A stretch of DNA of 62,748 bases from Sphingobacteriia bacterium (GTDB lineage Bacteria; Bacteroidota; Bacteroidia; B-17B0; Aurantibacillaceae), in the NCBI GenBank assembly GCA_009927275.1, contig RFNG01000077.1:1-62748 (forward strand). The letters are read 5' to 3'. The notes under the pieces were generated by a model, which saw only the letters and a list, made by a program, of their open reading frames with translations, was not told where the DNA came from and searched no databases. Below, piece by piece: positions 1 through 8,507 of the stretch. The translations under genes were made by a program, and so were the position numbers. The first letter of the stretch is position 1. Every line of letters begins with the position of its first letter.

Positions 1-357
1 GAAGAAAAAGCAAGCAGTGAAGCTATGAATATTACCGACTTGTGTATCAATTTAATTAAAGAAATTCATGCAGATATGAGTTATAATTATACGCATAGTT
101 ACATCGGCATTGATAAAAAAGGCAAGCCAAATAATTTTGTTGTATTCCTACCAAAACAATCATTTATTAGAGCAGAAATATTAATTTCAGATACAGCACG
201 ATGGACAGAAGAACTTTCAAAGAGTGGTTTCAAAGTAAATTCTATTGGCAAAAGAAGTGGTCGTTTAAAATTTAGGATAGACAAAGACAACATCAGCTTT
301 CATAAAGAGAAACTGAAGGAGTTATTTAAATTGGCAATGAAAGAATGGAAGGAGTAA
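1..357 (+). CDS. C-terminal part of an unrecognised protein, cut by the window edge
   Basis: The frame is open from base 1 with no stop before the ATG at 25, so this is probably the tail of a longer protein rather than a complete 110-residue one. The visible part is soluble, mixed alpha/beta and rich in Lys and Glu, with a strand-like core (NNFVVFLPKQ) and a final helix. It vaguely resembles the small C-terminal domains found on some nuclease-like or DUF5655-type proteins, but I do not recognise a family and assign no function. It lies beside a recombinase remnant and the tmRNA gene, so it may belong to an integrated element. Confidence 0.55.
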   Translation, partial: EEKASSEAMNITDLCINLIKEIHADMSYNYTHSYIGIDKKGKPNNFVVFLPKQSFIRAEILISDTARWTEELSKSGFKVNSIGKRSGRLKFRIDKDNISFHKEKLKELFKLAMKEWKE

Positions 358-358
358 G

Positions 359-502
359 TTATTTCTTGTTCTCCTTAATTTTAATTTTTGGCCAGTACTC
401 TTCACTCACCTTTTGGTATCCCTTGTAGATGAGGAAAACACCTACACCAATGTCAACAAAATGCCAGGGTTTCCATTTAAATGGTAAGTTAGGTTTAGGC
501 AT
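359..502 (-). CDS. Small 47-residue hypothetical protein with one hydrophobic segment
   Basis: An ATG at 502 opens a 47-codon frame that stops just after the convergent upstream ORF ends at 357. The product begins MPKPNLPFKWKPWHF, has a short hydrophobic stretch (VDIGVGVFLIY, about residues 16-26) and ends in a strongly basic tail (KIKIKENKK), as expected for a tiny single-pass membrane protein. There is no recognisable family. Support is only the sensible composition and the tight fit between neighbours, so it could still be a chance ORF. Confidence 0.4.
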   Translation of the reverse strand: MPKPNLPFKWKPWHFVDIGVGVFLIYKGYQKVSEEYWPKIKIKENKK

Positions 503-551
503 AGTGTTTTATGGTGCGCCAAATTGTTCGGTTATTTGCGTGTAGAAATCC

Positions 552-941
552 ATGCGTATTGAGATAGAAGAACGCATTACACAACTTACCTGTCAGCTAA
601 GTAATGTTAGCTCCGGCATGCAGAATATTGAACAAAAAGTGGTCAAGGCCACCGACATTATTTCGAACCTCGGAAAGGCCTATTTACAGAGTGAAACAGC
701 CCATAAAAGAAGGATAGCGAGTTCGGTTTTTCCTAAAGGGTTGATTTTTGACGATCGGAAAGTTCGAACTCTCCAAATAAATAAAGTGATAGCCCGAGTT
801 CTCAATATTTACAAGGGTTTCGGAGGTTCTAAAAAAAGAAAGCACACCAAATTTGGTGTACTTTCCCTCAGAGTGGATCCGGAGAGATTCGAACTCTCGT
901 CCAAATATGGATTAAAAAAGCTTTCTACACGTTTAGGATAA
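552..941 (+). pseudogene. Serine-recombinase C-terminal remnant
   Basis: Residues 1 to about 100 look like the C-terminal tail of large serine recombinases of Bacteroidota: a coiled-coil stretch (EERITQLTCQL), then NLGKAYLQSETAHKRRI, SSVFPKGLIF and a final helix before a GF motif (LNIYKGFGG). The catalytic resolvase domain is absent. An in-frame TAG lies three codons before the ATG, so the 5' part has been lost. The frame then runs by chance through the tmRNA terminator and into the tmRNA 3' end (antisense), so its last 30-40 residues are not real protein. It is best read as debris of an integrated element next to ssrA. Confidence 0.6.
831..865 (-). terminator. Rho-independent terminator of ssrA
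   Basis: The inverted repeat GAAAG-c-ACACCAAATTTGGTGT-a-CTTTC (838-865) is followed, on the minus strand, by a run of seven T (831-837). It starts nine bases after the mature tmRNA 3' end and is correctly oriented to end that transcript. Confidence 0.85.
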
Positions 942-1234
942 ATTTGTTGTCGGCACGGGCCAGGTATTTACCCTAACCAAACCTGTGCGTAGTTGCTAGT
1001 ATTAAACTAATATGCAACAGCATTAGTTTAAGTTGTACCTTTTCGGTGCATCTATGAGCAGCGCTGTACAACAGAGCTCTGCCCGATGCAATGGTTGGTT
1101 AATCCTAGATTAAGCAGCCATGGCGTAGTTAGACTCGCCAGATAATTGTTGAAGGTTCTGATTAAAGAGTGTTTCCAACAAAACTCTACGTGCTTACCGA
1201 TCTAACGCGCATACTGTCAAAACCGGTCGGACCC
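874..1234 (-). ncRNA. ssrA: Transfer-messenger RNA (tmRNA)
   Basis: Read on the minus strand. The 5' end GGGTCCG (1234-1228) pairs with CGGATCC (881-875) to give a seven-pair acceptor stem whose third pair is G-U, the alanine identity element; base 874 is the A discriminator. CCA is not encoded. The T arm is GAGAG-TTCGAAT-CTCTC (about 898-882) and the 5' domain carries the conserved GGTTTTGAC-like stretch. The tag reading frame (1139-1110) encodes GESNYAMAA followed by TAA, close to the GENNYALAA type of this phylum but with Met in place of Leu. At 361 nt the size is normal. It works with SmpB to rescue stalled ribosomes. The gene lies 30 bases downstream of the S41 protease gene on the same strand. 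Confidence 0.95.
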
Positions 1235-1264
1235 AAATGTCAAATAACTATTCAAAATTAAACA

Positions 1265-2620
1265 TTAAAAAGGCAGCTGCAAGGCCTTTTCGGTTTCTTT
1301 GTCCTTTTTTAACAGCAAATCATCTAAACTGTAGTTACATTCTATATCAGGTATTATACCGTGTCCCAGCTTATTTTGTTTTGGATGTTGCACTATACGG
1401 TACAAAGGCAATCGGTAATACATAGGTAAATGTTTAAAACTGTAGGTATAAAATACACCCGCATTGCAACCTTCGGCCGTTCCGCCAGTTTCAGTACCTA
1501 TAAAGCGGGTTTGGTTGCGCCACTGCAATGCAGAAGCCAATAATACTGCTGCTGAAAACGTACCATTATTAATTAAAACCGAAACTTTACCCCGGTAGGC
1601 AAAACGTGATTGGGGTTTTACCATATATTTAAAACACAGGGTATCCGTTTTAATTATTTTTTTTGCATGCAGTTTAAAATACAAATCTGATAGGCGCAAC
1701 AAACAATTTAAAACTAAAGGTTTATCTGCCTTTGAATTATAGCGATACACTTCAAAACAATAAGAAGAATCTATTAAATAGCGCATACATGCCAATGCAT
1801 GTGAAATACGTCCGCCCGGATTTTGTCGCACATCAATTAGTAAATGTTCGGGCTTTGCCTTATCTATTTGTTTCATGCAACGGCGTATTTTAAAAGCTGA
1901 AACACCTTTATTAAAATGATTTAGTTTTAATTTTAATGTCGTTGAATTTATACGCTCTAAATAAATGGCATTTGCCCTAGGCTGCCTAAACTTTTTAAAA
2001 TACCATGTAGGTTTTAAATTTTGTAATGCTTGCTGCATACAGGTTGTGATGGTGTCATGTTGTGCACATACCTTAATGTTCCAGTCAAAATTACGACTTG
2101 TATTATGCTGTAACCAGGTATTCCAGTATAATCCTCGGCTTAAAAAAAAATCTCGCGAGGCTTCTTGAAAACCATCTACCGAAACCCAATTGCGCAAATA
2201 ATGGTAGAGCGAATCGGCAAGGTATTGGTTAATAGAAATTAAAGTAGACCCTTGCGGGCATATACTATCGCCGTTTACTATGTAAAAGCGTCCGTTAAAA
2301 GGAAGAAATCGGTAATTTAATTTTGGCATAGTTTTAGTTTTTATGTACAATTCTGAATGTCCACAGTGCATCTGTCCAACATATGCCTTTAATTGTGCAT
2401 AGGCTTGTGCAAAGGTATCAGGCCGCAATGTTAACATCGCATAAAATGCTGAATCGTATTGTTTAGGGTGTTGATATACGCCATATCCCGGATGTAGTTG
2501 TTGAATTAAAGCATACCACCGGTGTAATTCTTTTTGCCACTGCTGTTGGTTAAAATGCTGCGCCAAACATTTGCTTTTTATGCATAACACCAAAAACAGC
2601 AAGCATAGATATCGAGGCAT
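1265..2620 (-). CDS. S41-family (C-terminal processing-like) serine peptidase, secreted
   Basis: The 451-residue protein starts with a Sec signal peptide (cleavage after CLAQ, about residue 21). The C-terminal half is the S41 tail-specific protease fold: LLIDVRQNPGG near residue 265 is the conserved strand-and-loop, and NNGTFSAA near residues 351-358 holds the probable nucleophile Ser (about 356), followed by the FIGTETGG motif. No PDZ domain is obvious, as in the shorter Bacteroidota members, which probably act on surface or periplasmic peptides. The gene is divergent from the dehydrogenase gene at 2651, with about 30 bp between starts. The family call is solid; the substrate is unknown. Confidence 0.85.
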   Translation of the reverse strand: MPRYLCLLFLVLCIKSKCLAQHFNQQQWQKELHRWYALIQQLHPGYGVYQHPKQYDSAFYAMLTLRPDTFAQAYAQLKAYVGQMHCGHSELYIKTKTMPKLNYRFLPFNGRFYIVNGDSICPQGSTLISINQYLADSLYHYLRNWVSVDGFQEASRDFFLSRGLYWNTWLQHNTSRNFDWNIKVCAQHDTITTCMQQALQNLKPTWYFKKFRQPRANAIYLERINSTTLKLKLNHFNKGVSAFKIRRCMKQIDKAKPEHLLIDVRQNPGGRISHALACMRYLIDSSYCFEVYRYNSKADKPLVLNCLLRLSDLYFKLHAKKIIKTDTLCFKYMVKPQSRFAYRGKVSVLINNGTFSAAVLLASALQWRNQTRFIGTETGGTAEGCNAGVFYTYSFKHLPMYYRLPLYRIVQHPKQNKLGHGIIPDIECNYSLDDLLLKKDKETEKALQLPF

Positions 2621-2626
2621 TGTTTG

Positions 2627-2634
2627 TACTTTTG
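2627..2634 (+). promoter_or_regulatory. Promoter -7 box TACTTTTG
   Basis: Exact match to the Bacteroidota TAnnTTTG element, 16 bases before the ATG at 2651. The expected mRNA leader is only about 10-12 nt. Confidence 0.6.
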
Positions 2635-2650
2635 TAAAAATACAATAAAC

Positions 2651-3859
2651 ATGAACAGGCTAAAACTTGGTGTATTACGTGAAGAAAAACAAAACCCAGA
2701 TAAGCGGGTGCCGCTAACACCGCTAATTTGTGCGGATATAATGCGCCAAAACCCCCAAATTTCAATTGTGGTTCAGCCCAGCCCATTTCGTTGTTACCGT
2801 GACGAAGAATATACTGCGTTTGGGATTCCCTTGCAGGAAAACCTCCATGATTGTGATATTTTAATGGGTGTAAAAGAAATTCCAGAAACCCTGCTAATTC
2901 CTGAAAAAACCTATTTTTTCTTTTCACACACCATAAAACAACAGGCGCACAATCAAAATCTAATGAAAGCCCTTTTAAAAAAGCGCATTCGAATGGTAGA
3001 TTATGAAACGCTAACAGACGCGCAACATAACCGTATTATTGGTTTTGGTCGTTTTGCCGGGATTGTGGGTGCCTATAATGGCCTTTTAGGATATGGGCTT
3101 AAATACGATTTGTATCGTATTAAACCGGCACATGCCTGCAGAGACCGTGCTGAGATGGAAGAGGAATTAAAACGTGTTAAATTACCAAATATTAAAATTG
3201 CACTTACCGGCGGTGGCCGTGTTGCCAACGGAGCCATAGAAACTCTCAGTGCATTGCGCATTCGTAAAGTAACTCCCGAAGAATTTTTAACCTGCCATTT
3301 TCGTGAGCCCGTATACTGCCAGTTAAATCCTCGTGATTATGTAGAACGTCGTGATGATCATAATTTTGATTTAAATGAGTTTTTTTTAAATCCCGAACGT
3401 TATACGTCACGATTTGGTCCTTATACACGCCAGGCGGATATTTATATTTCCGCACATTATTGGGATCCGCGGGCTCCAAAAATGTTTAGCCTTGAAGATT
3501 TAAATTCTAATGGTTTTAAAATTTCTGTTATTGCCGATATTACATGTGATATGAACGGCTCTATACCAACAACGTTGCGTGCTTCAAGTATATCTAATCC
3601 GTTTTACGGATATAATGTTACTGGTTTTTGTGAAGATTTACCCTTTAAAAAAGACAGTATTTGCATAATGGCCGTAGATAATTTGCCCTGCGAATTACCT
3701 CGGGATGCCAGTGATGACTTTGGAAAAGATTTAAGCGACCGGGTATTGCCTTTTGTGTTTGGTGCTGATCCGGATGGTATAATTGAACGTGCTACAATTT
3801 GCAATCAAGGTAAATTAAATTTAAAATTTAATTACCTTGAACAGTATGCCTTAAAATAA
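2651..3859 (+). CDS. Saccharopine dehydrogenase-like (LYS1/alanine dehydrogenase superfamily) oxidoreductase
   Basis: The 402-residue enzyme has the two-domain layout of the alanine dehydrogenase/PNT/LYS1 superfamily: an N-terminal LGVLREEKxxxDxRVPLTP segment (residues 6-24), then a dinucleotide-binding loop TGGGRVANGA (186-195) in place of the usual GxGxxG. Bacteroidota proteins of this type are usually annotated as NAD-dependent, lysine-forming saccharopine dehydrogenases and are thought to act in lysine breakdown. I chose the ATG at 2651 because it gives the family N-terminus and follows a promoter box; a longer frame from 2624 would overlap that promoter. No second lysine-pathway gene is nearby, so the substrate is inferred. 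Confidence 0.8.
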   Translation: MNRLKLGVLREEKQNPDKRVPLTPLICADIMRQNPQISIVVQPSPFRCYRDEEYTAFGIPLQENLHDCDILMGVKEIPETLLIPEKTYFFFSHTIKQQAHNQNLMKALLKKRIRMVDYETLTDAQHNRIIGFGRFAGIVGAYNGLLGYGLKYDLYRIKPAHACRDRAEMEEELKRVKLPNIKIALTGGGRVANGAIETLSALRIRKVTPEEFLTCHFREPVYCQLNPRDYVERRDDHNFDLNEFFLNPERYTSRFGPYTRQADIYISAHYWDPRAPKMFSLEDLNSNGFKISVIADITCDMNGSIPTTLRASSISNPFYGYNVTGFCEDLPFKKDSICIMAVDNLPCELPRDASDDFGKDLSDRVLPFVFGADPDGIIERATICNQGKLNLKFNYLEQYALK

Positions 3860-3906
3860 TTTGTAACCTATCATCATCATTTGCATTACAGGTAAAACAA
3901 CCTGTT

Positions 3907-4794
3907 ATGAAAACCATTCATCTTATAATCTTAGCCGCTGTTATAAACTGCGCCTATGTATCAGCACAAGACATCACAAGTGTATACACTTTACAGGCCA
4001 TTAAAAATTCGGAGTTTAAACCCAAAACCGAAAAGAAAAAACGAATGAGCTTAAGAAAAGCTATAAAAGAACGATTGGTTCGTTTTAAAATGAAAACCAA
4101 TGGCAATAATGAGTTTACTTTAAACGTTTCAAACCAATCTGCAAGCGAATTGGAATTACAAATTGAATCCGGACAAGTATTTAAACCCTCTGGAGCAGAT
4201 TCCAGCGCATATCAAAATGTAATTATACCAACTGAAGTGCAATTTGTTTTAAGCCCCTATGATACAAAAACATTTAACTTGTTTGGGTATTGTTGTAACG
4301 CTTCAAGGAATTGCGCCAAAGCCGAAAAAAATTTTGAATTTTCAACTATGGCTTCGGGCGAACTTTTAAGCCTATGTAGATTTGTAAATACGAATCAAAA
4401 TTTGAGTTTAGGAGAATTAAATTCCGATTTTCAACACGCTGTACATTGCATTACCGATAACAAAAATAATACAACCATTGAAACCAATCCTATTTTAAAA
4501 GGCTATGTAGCCATGCTTCAAAGTAAAGCCGAACCCCATTGTTTTTATTTTAATACCACACACATGCTATACAGTCAACTAGACTATAAAATAGATCAAA
4601 ATTCACATATAAAAGTTGTAGTAAAAAATAATTTAGGTCAGGTATTATACGAAAAAAGTAATCCGTTTGAGGTTAAAAAAGGGAGGTATGTATACAAGTT
4701 AGAGATGTCTCTAAAAAACTGGGATAATGGACAGTATAGTATTTGTATTTTATCTGATTCCGGTGTAATAGCCCAACGTAAATTCACTATTTGA
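3907..4794 (+). CDS. Secreted hypothetical protein, possible T9SS-type C-terminus
   Basis: The 295-residue product has a clear signal peptide (MKTIHLIILAAVINCAYVSAQ). A basic segment follows (KTEKKKRMSLRKAIKERLVRFK, about residues 41-62), then a beta-rich domain with a Cys cluster (YCCNASRNC, near residue 127) that may form disulfides. The last 80 residues (KVVVKNNLGQVLYE ... NGQYSICILSDSGVIAQRKFTI) have the Gly-x-Tyr and terminal KF-x-I pattern of type-A T9SS sorting domains, although the match is loose. I do not recognise the main domain and assign no function. It sits between the dehydrogenase gene and the next secreted protein, all in the same direction. Confidence 0.7.
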   Translation: MKTIHLIILAAVINCAYVSAQDITSVYTLQAIKNSEFKPKTEKKKRMSLRKAIKERLVRFKMKTNGNNEFTLNVSNQSASELELQIESGQVFKPSGADSSAYQNVIIPTEVQFVLSPYDTKTFNLFGYCCNASRNCAKAEKNFEFSTMASGELLSLCRFVNTNQNLSLGELNSDFQHAVHCITDNKNNTTIETNPILKGYVAMLQSKAEPHCFYFNTTHMLYSQLDYKIDQNSHIKVVVKNNLGQVLYEKSNPFEVKKGRYVYKLEMSLKNWDNGQYSICILSDSGVIAQRKFTI

Positions 4795-4931
4795 ATACTT
4801 AAAACATCTTAGTATTTACAATCAAAAATTATTTAAAAAAAATTAATGTCGAAAAATAAAATATCGTGAATCGGTAAAATGAAAATGTGTAAATCGAAAT
4901 TTAATTATTAATTAAACCAAAATCCAAAACA

Positions 4932-5434
4932 ATGAAAAACACGGCTGTAGTATTTATTTTGATAACCACCCTCTCAGCAAATGCTCAGCAGATTAAATCA
5001 AGCCACTTGGATAGTTTAATCTGGCATGAAATTAATAAGTACCGCTTACGTTTAAGTATTGCACCGGTAAAAATATATAACAACGAAAACCTGCGTAAAA
5101 GAAGTTATCAATTAACTTGTTTAAATGCTAACCGTAGTGTTAATGATTTTGACCACACACAAGGTGACAGTGTATTTGTTGGTTACAACACCGAATGCAT
5201 TTTAATTTACAAATTAAAGGAACCTCTGCCAACCAATACACCAGGGATAACATCAATGAAGCACGCTTAAATGAACTTGCAAAAATTGTGGTAAATGCGT
5301 GGATTAAGTCTCCAAACCATAATTACTTAATACGTAGTGCAATGGTAAAGGAATCTACTGTAACTTCCATTATGGAAAGCAATACAAACTATTTCAAATT
5401 AACAGTATCGTATCATGACATTTTAAAAACATAA
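4932..5434 (+). CDS. Secreted CAP/SCP-like protein, one frame break
   Basis: Two overlapping frames join into one protein of about 167 residues with a signal peptide (MKNTAVVFILITTLSANAQ). The first half (HEINKYRLRL ... DFDHTQGD) and the second (VVNAWIKSPNHNYLIRSA) together match the CAP/SCP-PR1 pattern, in which W-x-x-S-P-x-H is the hallmark. The break is at 5200-5203: one extra T in the TTTT run gives ECIFNLQIKGTSANQ and restores the frame, so a missing homopolymer base is likely. It is shorter than usual for CAP domains and the classical active-site His/Glu are only partly visible, so enzymatic activity should not be assumed. Confidence 0.65.
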
Positions 5435-5525
5435 GTAAATGAAACCGTTGTTAATATAATTTAAGTAGTTATTTTACAACCAAATAACCATGTTAAGGCG
5501 TGTTACAAAAATTTTAATGTTTAAA

Positions 5526-7490
5526 TCATTTGGTAATTATACGTCCCATTAATGCATTAACCTCCGATTTTAAAACCGTGAGTTTATGAATTTCATGCAA
5601 CAATAGTTCAGCATCATCAGCTGATACCGTTTTAAGAAGCTCTTGTTTTTCATTTATAATTTGTTGCAATCGTTTTTCTTTATAGCTGTAAAGAATATGT
5701 TCTGCCTGTTTTTTTAAATACAATTGCTCGTCTTGTATTTCTACACCGTAGGTTTTCCATTTATCGCTTAAATCATGTGGTAAAATGATACATTCGGCAA
5801 TAAATGATGCTATATGAGGATTTGCATGTTGCATTAAAGCAACACTTGTTGGAAATCGCTGGTGCTTGGCTTCCATGCTTAAAAATTCTAAAAGTTCTTG
5901 GTGTATGGCATCCATAAACTGCAAATCGTCTTGCCACAATTCAAATAAAATAAATTCAGATAAACTGATATTAAGCGGCACTTCAATACCCTCTTCATTT
6001 TCTGCAGTAGTATCTATACGTTGTGCGCCGTATAGAACCATGAGTCGTAGCATTGCTAATTCCTCTGCAATTCCGGGTGTATATGCAGGCTTTGTTTCGG
6101 CTGGACTTGGCAAAACCGTTGCCTGGGTTTGCAGTTGCTCCATTTCACGCTGTGTACCTGCCTGCTGCCGACGCAGTTTATTTACTTCTTGCTGAATAAC
6201 GGATTCGGCTATGTCTAATGTAATGGCACAACTTTGAACATACAGGGTTCGGGTTATAGTGTCTGGAATACAAGAAATCCATTGCGCCAAAGCCCTTACC
6301 TTTAATGATTTTTGAACCGGATCAGAACTTCCCAATGCCCGGGCTTGCTCTGCGGCTCTGTTTATAACATCCTGTGGCGCATCCTCTAAATACCTGCGAA
6401 ATGCAATTTCCCCATGGGTATGGGCATACGAATCCGGATCATGGGCATCGGGAAACAAAACCTGTTTAACCTGCATGCCCTCCTCTAAAAGCATCGGGAT
6501 GGCACGTTGTGCCGCTTTTTGCCCGGCATCATCACCATCGTAAAGAATAATAACTGTTGATGTAAATCGATGAATGGCCTTAACTTGCTCTGCTGTTAAT
6601 GATGTGCCGCTGGATGCCACAACATTTTGAATACCGCTGCGATGCATACTTATAACATCCATATACCCTTCTACCAAATAACAACTATCTTGCTGCTGTA
6701 TATGCTTTTTTCCCTGAAACAAGCCGTATAAAATTTTACTTTTTTTATACACCGGTGATTCTGGACTATTGATGTATTTGGCTGTTTTAGTTGCATTACC
6801 TAAAATACGGCCACCAAATGCAACAACCCGGCCTGCTTCATCATGAACGGGAAACATAACCCGACCTGCAAAACGATCAATTGCGGCCTCAGCTGTTATT
6901 ACAGTATCGGCATCTAAACCAGGTATTAAACACATACCCGATTCAATAATATAATTAATAGTAAAACCCTGCTTTAAGGCAGCCTGAGCAAATGCCCGGC
7001 GGTTGTTTGGACTATATCCCAATTCAAATCGCTCAATAAGTTCTAAGTCTAAACCTCGCTCGGTTAAATACCCTAAACCTATAGATCGTCCCTCGTCATC
7101 GGTATGCATAAACGATTTAAAAAAATCTTTTGCAAAACTTAATACAACACTTATACTTTCGCGGGCCTGCTGCTGTTCTTTTTCAGCATCCGTAAGCACC
7201 CGTTCTTCAATAGCTATACCATATTTTGAGGCAAGCCATTTTAAAGCCTCAGGATAACTAAGCTTTAAATGCTCCATGATAAAGTTTACCGTATTACCTG
7301 CCTTACCACAGCCGAAGCATTTATAAATTCCTTTAACAGCAGAAACTGTAAATGAAGGTGTTTTTTCACCATGAAATGGACATAAGCCAAGAAGATTGGT
7401 GCCGCGTTTTTTTAACGTAATAAAATCTGATACTACATCCTCTATACGAGCAGTTTCTATAATGGCATCTACAGTTTCACGGGGTATCAT
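5526..7490 (-). CDS. dnaG: DNA primase DnaG
   Basis: The 654-residue protein makes RNA primers at the replication fork. The N-terminal zinc-binding domain is complete (C37, H40, C58, C61 in CPFHGEKTPSF and CFGCG). The catalytic core contains ERFELGYSP (153-161), and the TOPRIM metal-binding motifs are VEGYMDVI (273-280) and YDGDDAG (317-323). The C-terminal 200 residues are the divergent helicase-binding region. The ATG at 7490 overlaps the TGA of the threonine aldolase gene (ATGA), implying translational coupling. It ends a minus-strand run that begins with rpsU, partly recalling the rpsU-dnaG-rpoD operon of other bacteria. Confidence 0.97.
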   Translation of the reverse strand: MIPRETVDAIIETARIEDVVSDFITLKKRGTNLLGLCPFHGEKTPSFTVSAVKGIYKCFGCGKAGNTVNFIMEHLKLSYPEALKWLASKYGIAIEERVLTDAEKEQQQARESISVVLSFAKDFFKSFMHTDDEGRSIGLGYLTERGLDLELIERFELGYSPNNRRAFAQAALKQGFTINYIIESGMCLIPGLDADTVITAEAAIDRFAGRVMFPVHDEAGRVVAFGGRILGNATKTAKYINSPESPVYKKSKILYGLFQGKKHIQQQDSCYLVEGYMDVISMHRSGIQNVVASSGTSLTAEQVKAIHRFTSTVIILYDGDDAGQKAAQRAIPMLLEEGMQVKQVLFPDAHDPDSYAHTHGEIAFRRYLEDAPQDVINRAAEQARALGSSDPVQKSLKVRALAQWISCIPDTITRTLYVQSCAITLDIAESVIQQEVNKLRRQQAGTQREMEQLQTQATVLPSPAETKPAYTPGIAEELAMLRLMVLYGAQRIDTTAENEEGIEVPLNISLSEFILFELWQDDLQFMDAIHQELLEFLSMEAKHQRFPTSVALMQHANPHIASFIAECIILPHDLSDKWKTYGVEIQDEQLYLKKQAEHILYSYKEKRLQQIINEKQELLKTVSADDAELLLHEIHKLTVLKSEVNALMGRIITK

Positions 7491-8506
7491 GTCAAATGCA
7501 TTAAGATATCGCAGGTTGTATTAACCATGGCATCGGTAATATCTAGGTGACTTACCATACGAACCGTATTTGACCCAAAGGCTGATACACGAATTTTATG
7601 CTCAGCTAATTTTTTTTCAAATTGAACTGAATTGCATAAATCTGAATTTAAATTAAACAAAACTATATTGGTATACACCGGAAACACATCTTCAACATAA
7701 GCCACCTGCTGCAATACAGAAGCCAGCGTTTTGATTTTTATATGATCGTCTTTAAGGCGTGGGATATGATGTTGCAGTGCATATAAACCCGCAGCTGCTA
7801 AAAATCCCGCCTGTCGCATACCCCCACCCCATTGCTTACGTTTTTTTCGAGCCTTTTTAATAAGTTCAGCAGAGCCTAATAATAAAGAGCCTACCGGAGC
7901 TCCCAAACCTTTAGACAAACAAACAGATATAGAATCGGCCAATGCGCCCCAAGATTTTGGATCTTCACCGGTTTCGGTTAATGCATTAAATATACGTGCA
8001 CCGTCAATATGTAATTTTAAATGATGTGTGTTGCAAAATGTACGCAGCGCCTGAGCTTCTTGTAATGTATAATAGGTGCCTCCAGCACGGTTAACTGTGT
8101 TTTCAATACACACCATTTGGGTACGGGTTAGCCAGTCGTGTTCTGCATGAATGTGCGGTTGTAACATTTCAGGATTTAAACGTCCCGCATCACCTTGCAA
8201 AATGTGTGCCTGAACTCCGGAATGCACAGCAAGCCCACCGGTTTCATATAAAAAAATATGCGACTGCCGATCACATAATATTTCGTCGCCCGGTTGCGTT
8301 TGCACATTTATTGCAAGTTGATTACTCATGGTTCCGCTGCTACAAAACAATGCTGCTTCCATTCCAAATAAATCAGCTGCGTAGGCCTCTAATGCATTTA
8401 CACTGGGATCTTCTTTAAACACATCATCACCTACAGCTGCCTGCATCATACAGGCCAACATTTCTGGTACGGGTCGGGTAACTGTATCGCTTCTCCAATC
8501 TATCAT
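7487..8506 (-). CDS. ltaE: Low-specificity L-threonine aldolase
   Basis: A PLP-dependent fold-type I enzyme of 339 residues that cleaves L-threonine or allo-threonine to glycine and acetaldehyde. The N-terminus (IDWRSDTVTRPVPEM) and the SSGTMSNQLA segment (56-65) are typical. HIDGAR (166-171) carries the Asp that binds the PLP ring nitrogen, and the Schiff-base Lys is K199 in VCLSKGLGAP. Its length is normal. The start lies two bases after the E1 gene stop and the end overlaps the dnaG start, so it is embedded in an operon. Confidence 0.93.
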   Translation of the reverse strand: MIDWRSDTVTRPVPEMLACMMQAAVGDDVFKEDPSVNALEAYAADLFGMEAALFCSSGTMSNQLAINVQTQPGDEILCDRQSHIFLYETGGLAVHSGVQAHILQGDAGRLNPEMLQPHIHAEHDWLTRTQMVCIENTVNRAGGTYYTLQEAQALRTFCNTHHLKLHIDGARIFNALTETGEDPKSWGALADSISVCLSKGLGAPVGSLLLGSAELIKKARKKRKQWGGGMRQAGFLAAAGLYALQHHIPRLKDDHIKIKTLASVLQQVAYVEDVFPVYTNIVLFNLNSDLCNSVQFEKKLAEHKIRVSAFGSNTVRMVSHLDITDAMVNTTCDILMHLT

Positions 8507-8507
8507 A

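Noticed and set aside
660-680. tRNA-like TTCGAA string in the recombinase remnant
   Set aside because: No complementary T-stem, acceptor stem or anticodon arm around it; it encodes a conserved recombinase segment.
1237-1425. Open frame on the plus strand beside ssrA
   Set aside because: It is antisense to the 3' end of the S41 protease gene and has no supporting signal.
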